Assembly (NCBI RefSeq): GCF_000502875.1
Contig: NZ_AYWX01000002.1
Location: 424,690-488,689 of the forward strand
Direction of reading: 5' to 3'
Origin: Mesorhizobium sp. L2C084A000
GTDB lineage: Bacteria; Pseudomonadota; Alphaproteobacteria; Rhizobiales; Rhizobiaceae
Length of the DNA stretch: 64,000 nt
The notes under the pieces are model-generated. The model was not told where the DNA came from. It saw only the letters and a list, made by a program, of their open reading frames with translations, and made no database searches. The position numbers and the translations under genes were made by a program. Shown in pieces: positions 23,491 to 31,836 of this stretch (its first letter is position 1; each line of letters begins with the position of its first letter).

Positions 23491-24432
23491 TTAGAAATAG
23501 CGCCTTAGGTTCGAGCGAATGCGATCGAGCACGCTGTCCCCGGAAAGGTCCGGAGAGAATTCCTTACCCGTGATCGCCTCGTAGGCCTGCGCGTAGACCC
23601 GCGAGGCCTGTTCGACAATCTCGTCCGGAATCTTCGGAATAGGGTCGCTATAGGGATCGCAGCGCGCCGAGACCCACGAGCGGATGAAATCCTTGTCGAA
23701 ACTCTCCGGCCGGCTGCCGCTGGCGAGCGCCTGTTCGTAACTCGATGCGATCCAGTACCGGCTGCTGTCGGGCGTGTGGATTTCGTCGGCAAGAATGATG
23801 GTCCCGTTCTTGTCGGTGCCGAATTCGTATTTTGTATCGGCCAGGATCAGGCCGCGTTCGGCGGCGCGCTGCTGGCCGCGGGCGAACAGCCGCAAGGCGT
23901 AGTCCGATACGGTATCCCACTGCGCCTGCGTGAGAAGACCCTGCTCGAGAATCTCCGCTTTGGACAGCGGTTCGTCATGGCCGCCATGCGCGGCCTTGCT
24001 GGTCGGCGTGATGATCGGCTCCGCCAGCTTTTCATTGTCGCGCAGGCCGTCCGGCAGGCGGATGCCGTACATGTCGCGGTCACCGCGCTTGTAGCGCGTC
24101 AGGATCGAGGTGCTGGTGGTGCCCGCCAGATAACCGCGCACGACGATCTCGATCGGCAGGATGTCGAGCCTTGTGCCGACGACGACGTTCGGGTCGGGGT
24201 ATTCGAGAACATGGTTCGGGCAGATGTCGGCGGTTTCCTCGAACCAGTAACGCGCCGTCTGAGTAAGGATCTCGCCCTTGTAGGGGATCGACGTCAGGAT
24301 GGTGTCGAAGGCACTGAGCCGGTCGGTGGCGATGATGATGCGCCGGCCATCCGCAAGGTCGTAGTTCTCGCGGACCTTGCCGCTGTAGTGGCCCGGCAGT
24401 TCGGGAATGAACGCGTCAGGAAGGGTCCGCAT
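23491..24432 (-). CDS. purC: Phosphoribosylaminoimidazole-succinocarboxamide synthase
   Basis: 313 residues from the ATG at 24432, with AGGAAATC upstream. The frame is open to 24498. The larger SAICAR-synthetase form is recognised by [93 protein letters not shown] and [11 protein letters not shown]. It joins CAIR and aspartate with ATP in de novo purine synthesis. A longer version and a shorter version of PurC exist in rhizobia. This is the longer, yeast Ade1-like type, and the genome may have a second one elsewhere. Monocistronic as far as can be seen. Confidence 0.94.
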   Translation of the reverse strand: MRTLPDAFIPELPGHYSGKVRENYDLADGRRIIIATDRLSAFDTILTSIPYKGEILTQTARYWFEETADICPNHVLEYPDPNVVVGTRLDILPIEIVVRGYLAGTTSTSILTRYKRGDRDMYGIRLPDGLRDNEKLAEPIITPTSKAAHGGHDEPLSKAEILEQGLLTQAQWDTVSDYALRLFARGQQRAAERGLILADTKYEFGTDKNGTIILADEIHTPDSSRYWIASSYEQALASGSRPESFDKDFIRSWVSARCDPYSDPIPKIPDEIVEQASRVYAQAYEAITGKEFSPDLSGDSVLDRIRSNLRRYF

Positions 24433-24636
24433 ATGATTTCCTGCCTTCCGCAGAGTGGCCGATCCCATCGCATAAGCTGTCGCCCCGGTGCATATCAAGC
24501 GCGATTGTCGGGAATCCCCGTAAACTAGGCCAGTTCGGCGGTCGCTTTTTTCACAACTGATGCCGGATGGCGCGGCGACTTCGGAATGCCGTCGCGTCTA
24601 GGCTGCAGCCAATTTTCCGGAGCCGCCCGCATCATC

Positions 24637-26253
24637 ATGCAGATCTATGATTTCATCATCGTCGGCTCCGGCTCGGCCGGCTCGGTCCTGGCCGAAAAAC
24701 TCTCGGCCTCGGGACGCTTCTCGGTGCTGGTGCTGGAGGCCGGCGGCACAGACCGCCGCTTCTACGTCCAGATGCCGCTCGGCTACGGCAAGACCTTCTT
24801 CGATCCCGACGTCAACTGGAACTACAAGGCCGAGCCGGACCCGGGCCTCGCCGGCAATGCCGACCACTGGCCGCGCGGCAAACTGCTCGGCGGTTCGAGC
24901 TCGATCAATGCCATGGTCTGGATCAGGGGCGCGCGTGAGGATTTCGATGCCTGGGCAGCCGCCGGCAATCCTGGCTGGGGCTATGACGATCTGCTGCCCA
25001 CCTTCAAGGCGCTCGAGGACAACCAGGCCGGTGCCGACACATGGCGCGGCACGGGCGGCCCGCTGCATGTCACCGACTGTTCGGACGCAGTCCATCCGCT
25101 GACCAAACGCTATCTCGCCGCCGGCCAGCAGGCCGGCCTGCCGCTCAACCCGGATTTCAACGGCGCCGCCCAGGAAGGCGTCGGCATCTACCAGATCTCG
25201 ACCCGAAATGGCCGCCGCATGTCGGCGGCGCGCGCTTTCCTGCGCCCGGCGATGAAGCGCGGGAATGTCCGCGTCGAGATGAAGGCGCTGGCGACAAAAA
25301 TCCTGTTCGAGGGCAAGCGTGCCGTCGGCGTCGAATACCAGCAGAACGGCGGGATGAAGACGGCGCGTGCCGGCCGCGAAATCATCCTGTCGGGCGGTTC
25401 GATCAACTCGCCGCAATTGCTGCAACTGTCCGGCGTCGGCCCTTCCGCCCTGCTTGGGAGCCTGGGCATTCCCGTCGTCCATGCCAACGAAAATGTCGGT
25501 GCGCATCTGCAGGACCATGTCGGCATCAACTACACCTTTAAGGGCCGGCTGCCGACGCTCAACCAGACGCTGCGTCCCTGGTGGGGCAAGCTGCTGGTCG
25601 GTATGCAATACATCCTGACCCGCTCCGGCCCACTGTCGCTGTCGATGAACAATGCCGGTGGCTTCTTCCGCACCGACCCGGCGGCGACGCGGCCAAACAT
25701 GCAGCTCTATTTCCAGGCCTTCTCGACCGTCATTCCCAAAAGCGGCGAGCGCCCGATCCTGACGCCGGACCCATGGCCGGGCTTTTCCATCGGCCTGTCC
25801 AACTGCCGCCCGTCGAGCCGTGGCGAGATCATGATCCGCTCGGCCAACCCACGCGACTACCCCAAGATAACGGCCAATGCCTACTCCACCAATGCCGATG
25901 TCGAGGAGATGCTGGCGGCGGTGAAATTCGTGCGCAAGATCGCCTCGATGCCCGCCATGGCCGAGATCATCGAGGAAGAGGTGTTGCCCGGCCCGTCGAT
26001 CACCTCGGACGCCGATCTGGTCCAGGATTTCAGGAAGCGCTCGGGCACCGTCTATCACCCGGTCTCGACCTGCCGCATGGGGCCGGATCCCGCGCGCGCC
26101 GTCGTCGATCCGCGTCTCAGGGTGCATGGTCTGGAAGGTTTGCGCGTCATCGATGCCTCGATCTTTCCCGACAACATCACCGGCAACACCAACGCCGCCT
26201 CGATCATGACCGGTTGGAAAGGCGCCGAACTGGTTCTGGAGGACCAAGAATGA
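24637..26253 (+). CDS. GMC family FAD-dependent oxidoreductase (choline dehydrogenase-like)
   Basis: 538 residues from the ATG at 24637. The FAD-binding start is DFIIVGSGSAGSVLAEKLSASG. GMC signature 1 is in HWPRGKLLGGSSSINAMVWI. GMC signature 2 is in ILSGGSINSPQLLQLSGVG. The C-terminal active-site His is in YHPVSTCRMG, with NTNAASIMTG at the end. Such enzymes oxidise primary alcohols or sugars to aldehydes or acids. It is the first gene of a three-gene unit with 4-base ATGA/GTGA overlaps, together with an enolase-superfamily enzyme and a 3-hydroxyisobutyrate-dehydrogenase-like protein, so it probably starts catabolism of a polyol or sugar acid. No signal peptide. Substrate unknown. Confidence 0.9.
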   Translation: MQIYDFIIVGSGSAGSVLAEKLSASGRFSVLVLEAGGTDRRFYVQMPLGYGKTFFDPDVNWNYKAEPDPGLAGNADHWPRGKLLGGSSSINAMVWIRGAREDFDAWAAAGNPGWGYDDLLPTFKALEDNQAGADTWRGTGGPLHVTDCSDAVHPLTKRYLAAGQQAGLPLNPDFNGAAQEGVGIYQISTRNGRRMSAARAFLRPAMKRGNVRVEMKALATKILFEGKRAVGVEYQQNGGMKTARAGREIILSGGSINSPQLLQLSGVGPSALLGSLGIPVVHANENVGAHLQDHVGINYTFKGRLPTLNQTLRPWWGKLLVGMQYILTRSGPLSLSMNNAGGFFRTDPAATRPNMQLYFQAFSTVIPKSGERPILTPDPWPGFSIGLSNCRPSSRGEIMIRSANPRDYPKITANAYSTNADVEEMLAAVKFVRKIASMPAMAEIIEEEVLPGPSITSDADLVQDFRKRSGTVYHPVSTCRMGPDPARAVVDPRLRVHGLEGLRVIDASIFPDNITGNTNAASIMTGWKGAELVLEDQE

Positions 26254-27461
26254 AGATCACCGACGTCAAGACCTGGGTTGTCGGCAATCCGCCGCCCGGC
26301 ATCGGCGGCAAGTATTTCATCTTCGTCAAGCTGACCACCGATGGTGGCGTGGTCGGCTATGGCGAGGCCTACAACGCCACCTTCTCGGCCCATGTTACCG
26401 CCCGGATGGTCGAGGACATGGCCGAGCGCTATCTCGTCGGCCGCGATCCGCACGACATCGAGAACTTCTTCCGCCGCGCCTATTCCTCGGGTTTCACCCA
26501 GCGCCCCGATGTCTCCGGCATGGGCTGCTTCTCGGCGCTGGAGATGGCTTGCTGGGACATTATCGGCAAGGAGGCCGACAAGCCGGTCTACAAATTGCTC
26601 GGTGGACAGGTGCACGAGACGCTGCGCTCCTACACCTATCTCTATCCGCACAGCGGCAGCGTCCACTCCGAGGACGCGCACGGCAAGAACGTCTACAACG
26701 ATCCAGATCTCGCCGCTGCCTGTGCGCTCGAATATGTCGAGCAGGGTTTCAATGCCGTCAAGCTCGACCCGGCCGGCCCCTACACCGCCTTCGACGGCCA
26801 TCAGCCGCGCCTCGTCGATATCGACCTGTCCACCCGCATGATCAAGGCGATCCGCGAGGCGGTCGGCACCCGCGCCGACATCCTGTTCGGCACGCACGGC
26901 CAGTTCACGGCGTCCGGCGCGCTGCGCATGGCGCGCGCCATCGAGCCCTACGATCCCTTGTGGTTCGAGGAGCCGGTGCCGCCGGACATGCCTGAGGTCA
27001 TGGCCCAAGTGGCCCGCGCGACCTCGATCCCGATCGCCACCGGCGAGCGGCTGACGACCAAGTTCGAGTTCGCCCGCGTCATCGAGAACCGCGCCGCGAC
27101 CATCCTTCAGCCGGACCTCGGCCGCTCCGGCGGCATTCTCGAAACCAAGAAGATCGCCGCCATGGCCGAGGCCTACCACATCCAGATCGCGCCGCATTGC
27201 TATTGCGGACCGATCGTCGGTGCGGCCAACATCCAGCTGGCGGTGACGCTGCCCAACTTCCTCATCCTGGAATCGCTGAAGCAGTGGGACGGTTTCCACG
27301 CCACGCTGCTGAAGAAGAAGATCGAGTGGCAGGACGGCAAAATCATCCCCTCAAAGGAGCCCGGCCTCGGCGTCGAGCTCAACGAGGCGGTCTGCGACGC
27401 GCACCCCTATACGGGCAAGGACCTGCATCTGCAGATGATGCAGACGCCGTTGATGCCGTGA
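26250..27461 (+). CDS. Mandelate racemase / muconate lactonizing enzyme superfamily protein
   Basis: 403 residues, with the ATG overlapping the previous stop (ATGA, 26250-26253). Enolase-superfamily layout: a capping domain (MKITDVKTWVVGNPPPG, GYGEAYNATFSAH, DIENFFRRAYSSGF) then a barrel with AVKLDPAGPY, LFGTHGQFTASGALRMA, PLWFEEPVPP, IATGERLTTKFEF and IAPHCYCGPI. EEP and GER supply two of the three metal ligands. Where sugar-acid dehydratases have D-x-H on the third strand, this protein reads G-T-H, so the first ligand is unusual. It is probably a sugar-acid dehydratase or lactone cycloisomerase working after the GMC oxidoreductase. Confidence 0.87.
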   Translation: MKITDVKTWVVGNPPPGIGGKYFIFVKLTTDGGVVGYGEAYNATFSAHVTARMVEDMAERYLVGRDPHDIENFFRRAYSSGFTQRPDVSGMGCFSALEMACWDIIGKEADKPVYKLLGGQVHETLRSYTYLYPHSGSVHSEDAHGKNVYNDPDLAAACALEYVEQGFNAVKLDPAGPYTAFDGHQPRLVDIDLSTRMIKAIREAVGTRADILFGTHGQFTASGALRMARAIEPYDPLWFEEPVPPDMPEVMAQVARATSIPIATGERLTTKFEFARVIENRAATILQPDLGRSGGILETKKIAAMAEAYHIQIAPHCYCGPIVGAANIQLAVTLPNFLILESLKQWDGFHATLLKKKIEWQDGKIIPSKEPGLGVELNEAVCDAHPYTGKDLHLQMMQTPLMP

Positions 27462-28375
27462 GCGAAAGCTACGCCTTCATCGGTCTTGGCCACCTCGGCG
27501 GCAACCTTGCCGCCAGCCTGATCCGCAACGGCTTTGCCGTCACCGTCTTCGACCGTGATCCCACCGCCGTCGAGCGCCTGGTGGCGCTCGGGACCACAGC
27601 GGCAAGCAGCCCCGCCGAGGCCGCCGCACGGGCCGGCAACGCCATCTCCTGCCTGCCCTCTCCGAAGGTCAGCGAAGCCGTGCTGGCGGGCGCCGATGGT
27701 CTGCTGGAGGGCCTGCCCACAGGCGGCACCTGGATCGAGATGTCGACCAACGGCCGCGACGAGATTCTCCGCCTCGCGGCCCTCGCCTCGGCCAAAGGCA
27801 TCGAGACGCTGGAATGCCCGGTCACCGGCGGCGTGCATCTGGCGGCGGCCGGAAAGATCACCGCGCTGGTCGGCGGCGATCCAGCGCTCTATGCGCGCCA
27901 TCGCCCGGCAATCGAAGCGATGTGCGCGAAATCGTTCTTGATGGGGCCGGTCGGCTCGGCGGCGGTGATCAAGGTGATCACCAACATGCTCGCCTTCGTT
28001 CACCTCGTCGCCGCCGGCGAGGCGCTGATGCTGGCCAAGCGAGGCGGGCTCGACCTCGCCCAAGCTTATCACGCCATCGTCGCCTCCTCCGGCAACAGCT
28101 TCGTCCACGATACCGAAAGCCAGCTCATTCTCAACGGCTCCTACGATATCGGCTTCACCATGGATCTGGCGCTGAAGGACCTCAGCTTCGCGCTCGCCAT
28201 GGGCGAACAGTCAGGCGTGCCGCTTGAGCTGGCGTCGCGCGTCAACGCGATTTTTCAGCAAGGCAAGGCCGCCTATGGCGGCGGCGCCTGGTCGACCCAG
28301 ATCGTCAAACTATTGGAAGATGCCGTCGGCACCGACCTGCGCGCACCTGGTTTCCCGGCCAAGCTCGAACTCTAA
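27458..28375 (+). CDS. NAD-dependent 3-hydroxyisobutyrate dehydrogenase-like protein
   Basis: 305 residues starting at the GTG that overlaps the previous stop (GTGA, 27458-27461). The N-terminal Rossmann motif is AFIGLGHLGGNLAASLIRNGFAVTVFDRD (in parts). The substrate loop is ECPVTGGVHLAAAGKITALVGG. The helix with the conserved catalytic Lys is AAVIKVITNMLAFVHLVAAGEAL. AMGEQSGVPLELASRVNAIFQQG fits the C-terminal domain. It oxidises or reduces a beta-hydroxy acid such as tartronate semialdehyde or hydroxyisobutyrate. Third gene of the coupled GMC / enolase-superfamily operon. It is likely the last, since the next gene is on the other strand. Confidence 0.87.
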   Translation: MSESYAFIGLGHLGGNLAASLIRNGFAVTVFDRDPTAVERLVALGTTAASSPAEAAARAGNAISCLPSPKVSEAVLAGADGLLEGLPTGGTWIEMSTNGRDEILRLAALASAKGIETLECPVTGGVHLAAAGKITALVGGDPALYARHRPAIEAMCAKSFLMGPVGSAAVIKVITNMLAFVHLVAAGEALMLAKRGGLDLAQAYHAIVASSGNSFVHDTESQLILNGSYDIGFTMDLALKDLSFALAMGEQSGVPLELASRVNAIFQQGKAAYGGGAWSTQIVKLLEDAVGTDLRAPGFPAKLEL

Positions 28376-28454
28376 CGCCGGCTGGATATTAAGCGATTTC
28401 AGCGAGTTGGCTGGATCGGCGGATTCATCTGAATCAATCCGTCAACGGCTTGAT

Positions 28455-29393
28455 TCAGTATCTGAGCGTCAACGCACCCGGCAGGATCTCGAAGGTCGCG
28501 GGTATGCGTCCCGGCGACTCGCCGTCTATGTCGACCAGCGCGCCGTTCTTCTCGACATCGCCGAGCGGTTCGACCACCACTTTCCTGCCGCGCAAGATGG
28601 TGATCGCTGGATGGTTGCGGTGCCGGCCGCCATAGAGCAGCCGGATGTCCCAGATCAGCTTCAGCTTGCCGGCGGCGCGCAGGATGACGATGTCGAACTG
28701 CCCGTCGGTCAGTTCCGCATCCGGCGCGATCATCATGCCGCCGCCGAAGAATTTTCCGTTGGCGACCGCCACCAGCGCCATGCGCGCTTCGACGGGCGCG
28801 CCGTCGTCGACCGTGATCCTGACGTCCTGGAAGCGGTAGCGGATGAACTCGACCACGGTGCGCCACAGGAAAAGCGCCTTGGCCGACATCCTGCCCTTGC
28901 GCTTGTCGGCATTGACGGCGCGGTCAGTGGCGCCGGAAAGCCCCAGGCTGGCGATGTTGATGAAATGCCGGCTGGCCAGCGCGCCGTGATCGTCGATGTA
29001 GCAGATGCGCCCGGCATCGACCTTGCGACCCTTGGCTTCGGCCAACCGCTTCAGCACGGCATCCACCTCTTTCGGCAGGCCGAGCCCGCGCGCGAAATCG
29101 ATGCCGGTGCCGCACGGCAAGAGGCCGAGCTCGGTGGTCCGGCCGCTTTCCTGGAACGCCTGCAGCAGTCCATCGGCCACTTCGCTGGCAGTGCCGTCGC
29201 CGCCGGCCGCAATCACCAGGTCGAAGCCAATCATCGCGAGATCGATTGCCAGCCTTTCGGCGTCACCTTCCGCCTGCGTTTCGCGCAGCTCGAATTCGCC
29301 AAAATGCTTTTTCAGCGACACGGCGACATCAGGCCAATGCCGTTTCAGCCGGCCCCCACCGGCAATCGGGTTGAGAACCACTCCGACTTTCAA
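28455..29393 (-). CDS. Diacylglycerol / lipid kinase (YegS-like)
   Basis: 312 residues from the TTG at 29393, chosen because GGGAGGG lies five bases upstream and the family N-terminus KVGVVLNPIAGGG follows directly. The frame is open to 29501. The DAGK catalytic domain shows VIAAGGDGTASEVADGLLQ (the GGDGT motif), LGLLPCGTGIDFARGLGLP and ITVDDGAPVEARMALVAVANG, plus a Gly-rich FFGGGMMIAPDAELTDGQ. It phosphorylates diacylglycerol or a related lipid at the membrane. The gene starts next to the structured RNA region, transcribed in the opposite direction. Confidence 0.9.
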   Translation of the reverse strand: MKVGVVLNPIAGGGRLKRHWPDVAVSLKKHFGEFELRETQAEGDAERLAIDLAMIGFDLVIAAGGDGTASEVADGLLQAFQESGRTTELGLLPCGTGIDFARGLGLPKEVDAVLKRLAEAKGRKVDAGRICYIDDHGALASRHFINIASLGLSGATDRAVNADKRKGRMSAKALFLWRTVVEFIRYRFQDVRITVDDGAPVEARMALVAVANGKFFGGGMMIAPDAELTDGQFDIVILRAAGKLKLIWDIRLLYGGRHRNHPAITILRGRKVVVEPLGDVEKNGALVDIDGESPGRIPATFEILPGALTLRY

Positions 29394-29599
29394 GCAACCC
29401 TCCCGCAAGGATCGAGGCGCTCGGCGCCTCGAATCCTTTGCCGGCATTGAAGACTGCACCCGCCCGCAGAGCAAGGCCGAATGTCCGCCGATGACGCCCA
29501 TCGTGGCGGACAGGAAAATTTCGTTACCCCAGCTTGATCCCCGATAATCCCGTTATCCACAGGCCTCCGGCCATTCCCCAGGACCCTTACCCGGCGTAG

Positions 29600-29993
29600 G
29601 TTAAACCCATCTCAGGCGGCTACCGATCATCAAGCCGAAAGGCGAAGTGAAAGGCGGATTTCCTGAGGCCCGTACGGCCCGAAGCGAGAGCAGGCTTGCC
29701 TGTTTCGAGGGACGGAGCCGAGACCTACGGGGCCGCGGAAAGCGTGCCAACGCCGACGGCGGACCGATGCTGCCATGAAGGACGGCAGAAACCTTCGATG
29801 GTGCGCAGGGCAAAGCCCGCAAGGGTGGAAACCAGCGTGGTCCCGAACGGACGCTGCTCTCGGGCGGCGGACTGGCAGGACCGTCAAAATCAAGGCCGGC
29901 AAGGCGCGACGACTTTACGGAAGTTGCTGCCGCGACCGTGTCCTGATCTGACAGGGAGGCGCTGGGAGAAATCCCGGCGCCGACTGTCTTTTT
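29600..29993 (+). ncRNA. Large structured presumptive non-coding RNA
   Basis: About 390 bases with no convincing reading frame but dense potential base pairing. CTCAGG..CCTGAG (near 29611 and 29662) encloses CGGCT..AGCCG. GGCCCGTA..TACGGGGCC encloses CGAA..AGCAGGC-TT-GCCTG..TTCG. Then come CGCC-GAC-GGCG, CTGCC..GGCAG, GGGC-AAA-GCCC, GGTCC..GGACC containing AGCGT..ACGCT, and ACTT-TACGG-AAGT. Many unpaired GAAA or AAAC segments lie between helices. It ends in a classic terminator (29958-29993). The 5' end is not defined. It does not show the RNase P, tmRNA, SRP or 6S motifs that I know. Identity unknown. Confidence 0.6.
29958..29993 (+). terminator. Terminator of the structured RNA
   Basis: GGCGCTGGGA (29958-29967), GAAA tetraloop, TCCCGGCGCC (29972-29981), then GACTGTCTTTTTG. 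Ten pairs including one G-T. No plus-strand coding gene ends here, so it appears to close the structured transcript. Confidence 0.85.
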
Positions 29994-30114
29994 GCCCCTC
30001 GATATCCTTCGCCGGCGATCTCGCGGGCGCCGCTTCACCGCGCGCTAAAATCGGTTAGTATCGCTGCGTCGTCAGAGTCTGTTTGCAAAGCGGACTCGTA
30101 GAGGGGGATACTTC

Positions 30115-30549
30115 ATGACGCTGATCCAGAAGCTTGCCGTCGCCTATGCCTTCCTGTTTTTCGGCGTCGTCGCCATTGGCTACATACCCGCGTTCAATGA
30201 CGCTGGCGGCAATCTGTTCGGTCTGTTTTCGCTGCAATGGTATGATGACCTGCTGCACGCCTTCTCCGGCGTCTGGGCGCTGGCCGCAGCCTTCATCTCG
30301 CACCGCCAGGCGGTGTTCTATTTCAAGCTGTTCGGTTCGGTCTACCTGTTCGACGGCGTGCTTGGCCTGATCACCGGTTCCGGCTGCCTCGATGCCGGCA
30401 TCTTCATCAACGGCTTCCGCTCCCTCAACGATATCGAATTCCCGGCCCGCTTCTTCGCCAACCTGCCGCACCTGGTCATCGGTGGCTTCGCCGTCTATGT
30501 CGGTTTCCGGCTGGCCAGGCGCATACACGAACACTTCGCCACGGCCTGA
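30115..30549 (+). CDS. Small integral membrane protein, unknown
   Basis: 144 residues with a GGGGGA site before the ATG at 30115. Four hydrophobic helices: LAVAYAFLFFGVVAIGYIP (7-25), DDLLHAFSGVWALAAAFI (43-60), VFYFKLFGSVYLFDGVLGLI (65-85) and LPHLVIGGFAVYVGFRLA (116-134). Charged or polar conserved-looking spots are WYDDLLHAFSG and GSGCLDAGIFINGFRSLND. The layout resembles DUF4383-type proteins, but I am not certain of the family. It is followed after six bases by a larger membrane-anchored gene, so the two form an operon of unknown function. Confidence 0.7.
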   Translation: MTLIQKLAVAYAFLFFGVVAIGYIPAFNDAGGNLFGLFSLQWYDDLLHAFSGVWALAAAFISHRQAVFYFKLFGSVYLFDGVLGLITGSGCLDAGIFINGFRSLNDIEFPARFFANLPHLVIGGFAVYVGFRLARRIHEHFATA

Positions 30550-30555
30550 TCTGGC

Positions 30556-31686
30556 ATGTTCCTGTTCCGCTGGCTGAAGCGCATCATCAAGACGATCCTG
30601 TGGGTGATCGTCATCGTCATCCTCATCCCGATCGCCGGGCTGAGCTACGGCTTCCTGACGACGTCGTCGCTCGACAAGACGCCGCTGCCCGGCATTGCCG
30701 ACGGCGCCCCGCCCAAGGCGCTGGCCGACAAGGTCCGCGCCGAGATCCCCTTCTACCAGCGGCCGGAGGAATCGACCTTCCTCACCTATCCGGAATGGGC
30801 GATCGTCTACGCCGCGCGCGAATATGCCGGCTTCGTCGACAAGGACCAGCCGAGCGGCTTTCCCTACTGGTCCTATGTCGGCCGCTTCTGGCAGGACTAC
30901 GCCATGGTCATCCGCGCCAGTTCTGCCTACAAGTTCAACTACGCCAACCACCAGATGCTGGTCATCATCGGCACCAGCCACTCGATCGAGCATATCCTGC
31001 AGTGGGCCTATGAGAACACGGTCGGCCGCATCACCGAGGCGACGACGGCCAAGCGCACCGCCGCCGACATCTATCAGGCCAAGGTGGCGGCGGACTATGC
31101 AGGGTTTCTCGACCAGGTGCCCTGGTATCAGTTCCCCTATGCCGAGAAGCGCGCCGGCCTGTTTGCCGTGCAGCCGGCGCCGGGAGACAGCTCGATCCGG
31201 ACCAGCGAACGCAAGCTGGCGTTCGGCCTCGCCGACACCATCAAGCAGGGCTATGCCGACCTGATCAAAAAGGCCCTCGCCGCCACGATGGACCCTGCCT
31301 TGCTCGACGTCCATGTCTGGGCCAAGGGACCCGTCGGCGAAGCCACCCGCAACGAGCCCGACACCTTGCTCGAACGCGACATGGGCGCTGACGGCACCAT
31401 CTTCGTCACCAGGCGCTATCAGGTCTTCACCGAAATGGTCCCGCGCCTGATCGACAAGGGCGTCTCCTTCGTCGAGATCGGCGGCAATGACGAGATCATG
31501 GTCACCGTGCTCTCCACCGATACGATCGCCGTTCCCGAAGGCATGCGCATCCTGTTCAGCTATCCGCTGCCGGCCGATCAATCCACGCGCCGCACCGGCA
31601 TGATCGTCGCCGTGCGCAAGCTGCATCTCGTGCTGCCGGCGCTGATCAAGGCCGGCGCCAGGCTTGAACACGTCTACGACTACTGA
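30556..31686 (+). CDS. Membrane-anchored protein of unknown function
   Basis: 376 residues. One N-terminal membrane helix (TILWVIVIVILIPIAGLSYGF, residues 13-33) with a basic cytoplasmic start (RWLKRIIK), so most of the protein is periplasmic. Distinctive segments are STFLTYPEWAIVYAAREYAG, FPYWSYVGRFWQDYAMVI, LVIIGTSHSIEHILQWAYE, DQVPWYQFPYAEKRAGLF and MGADGTIFVTRRYQVFTEM. The abundance of aromatic residues and absence of known motifs gave no family from memory. It is translated six bases after the four-helix membrane protein, and the pair probably works together at the inner membrane. Confidence 0.75.
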   Translation: MFLFRWLKRIIKTILWVIVIVILIPIAGLSYGFLTTSSLDKTPLPGIADGAPPKALADKVRAEIPFYQRPEESTFLTYPEWAIVYAAREYAGFVDKDQPSGFPYWSYVGRFWQDYAMVIRASSAYKFNYANHQMLVIIGTSHSIEHILQWAYENTVGRITEATTAKRTAADIYQAKVAADYAGFLDQVPWYQFPYAEKRAGLFAVQPAPGDSSIRTSERKLAFGLADTIKQGYADLIKKALAATMDPALLDVHVWAKGPVGEATRNEPDTLLERDMGADGTIFVTRRYQVFTEMVPRLIDKGVSFVEIGGNDEIMVTVLSTDTIAVPEGMRILFSYPLPADQSTRRTGMIVAVRKLHLVLPALIKAGARLEHVYDY

Positions 31687-31836
31687 GGCCTTTCGGCCAG
31701 GCCCGGCCAGGATTATGCATTTCCTGCGCTCCGCCACGCCCATTCCACAATCGCGGCCAAATCCCGCCTTGTTCGCGCGCGAAGGAATGGGAAGAAATGG
31801 ATGGGTTGCCGGGGGGCATCTCGAAGGGACAAGACC

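Noticed and set aside
24598..26247. 549-residue minus-strand frame opposite the GMC oxidoreductase gene
   Set aside because: Exact shadow of a strongly conserved flavoenzyme; no independent evidence.
29600..29993. RNase P RNA, tmRNA, SRP RNA or 6S RNA as identity of the structured region
   Set aside because: The conserved GAGGAAAGUCC, tag-coding, SRP tetraloop domain and long 6S hairpin signatures that I know are not present.
29601..30038. 145-residue minus-strand and 120-residue plus-strand frames in the structured RNA region
   Set aside because: Arg/Pro/Ser-rich translations without domain, signal or start context; the same bases form compatible RNA helices and end in a terminator.
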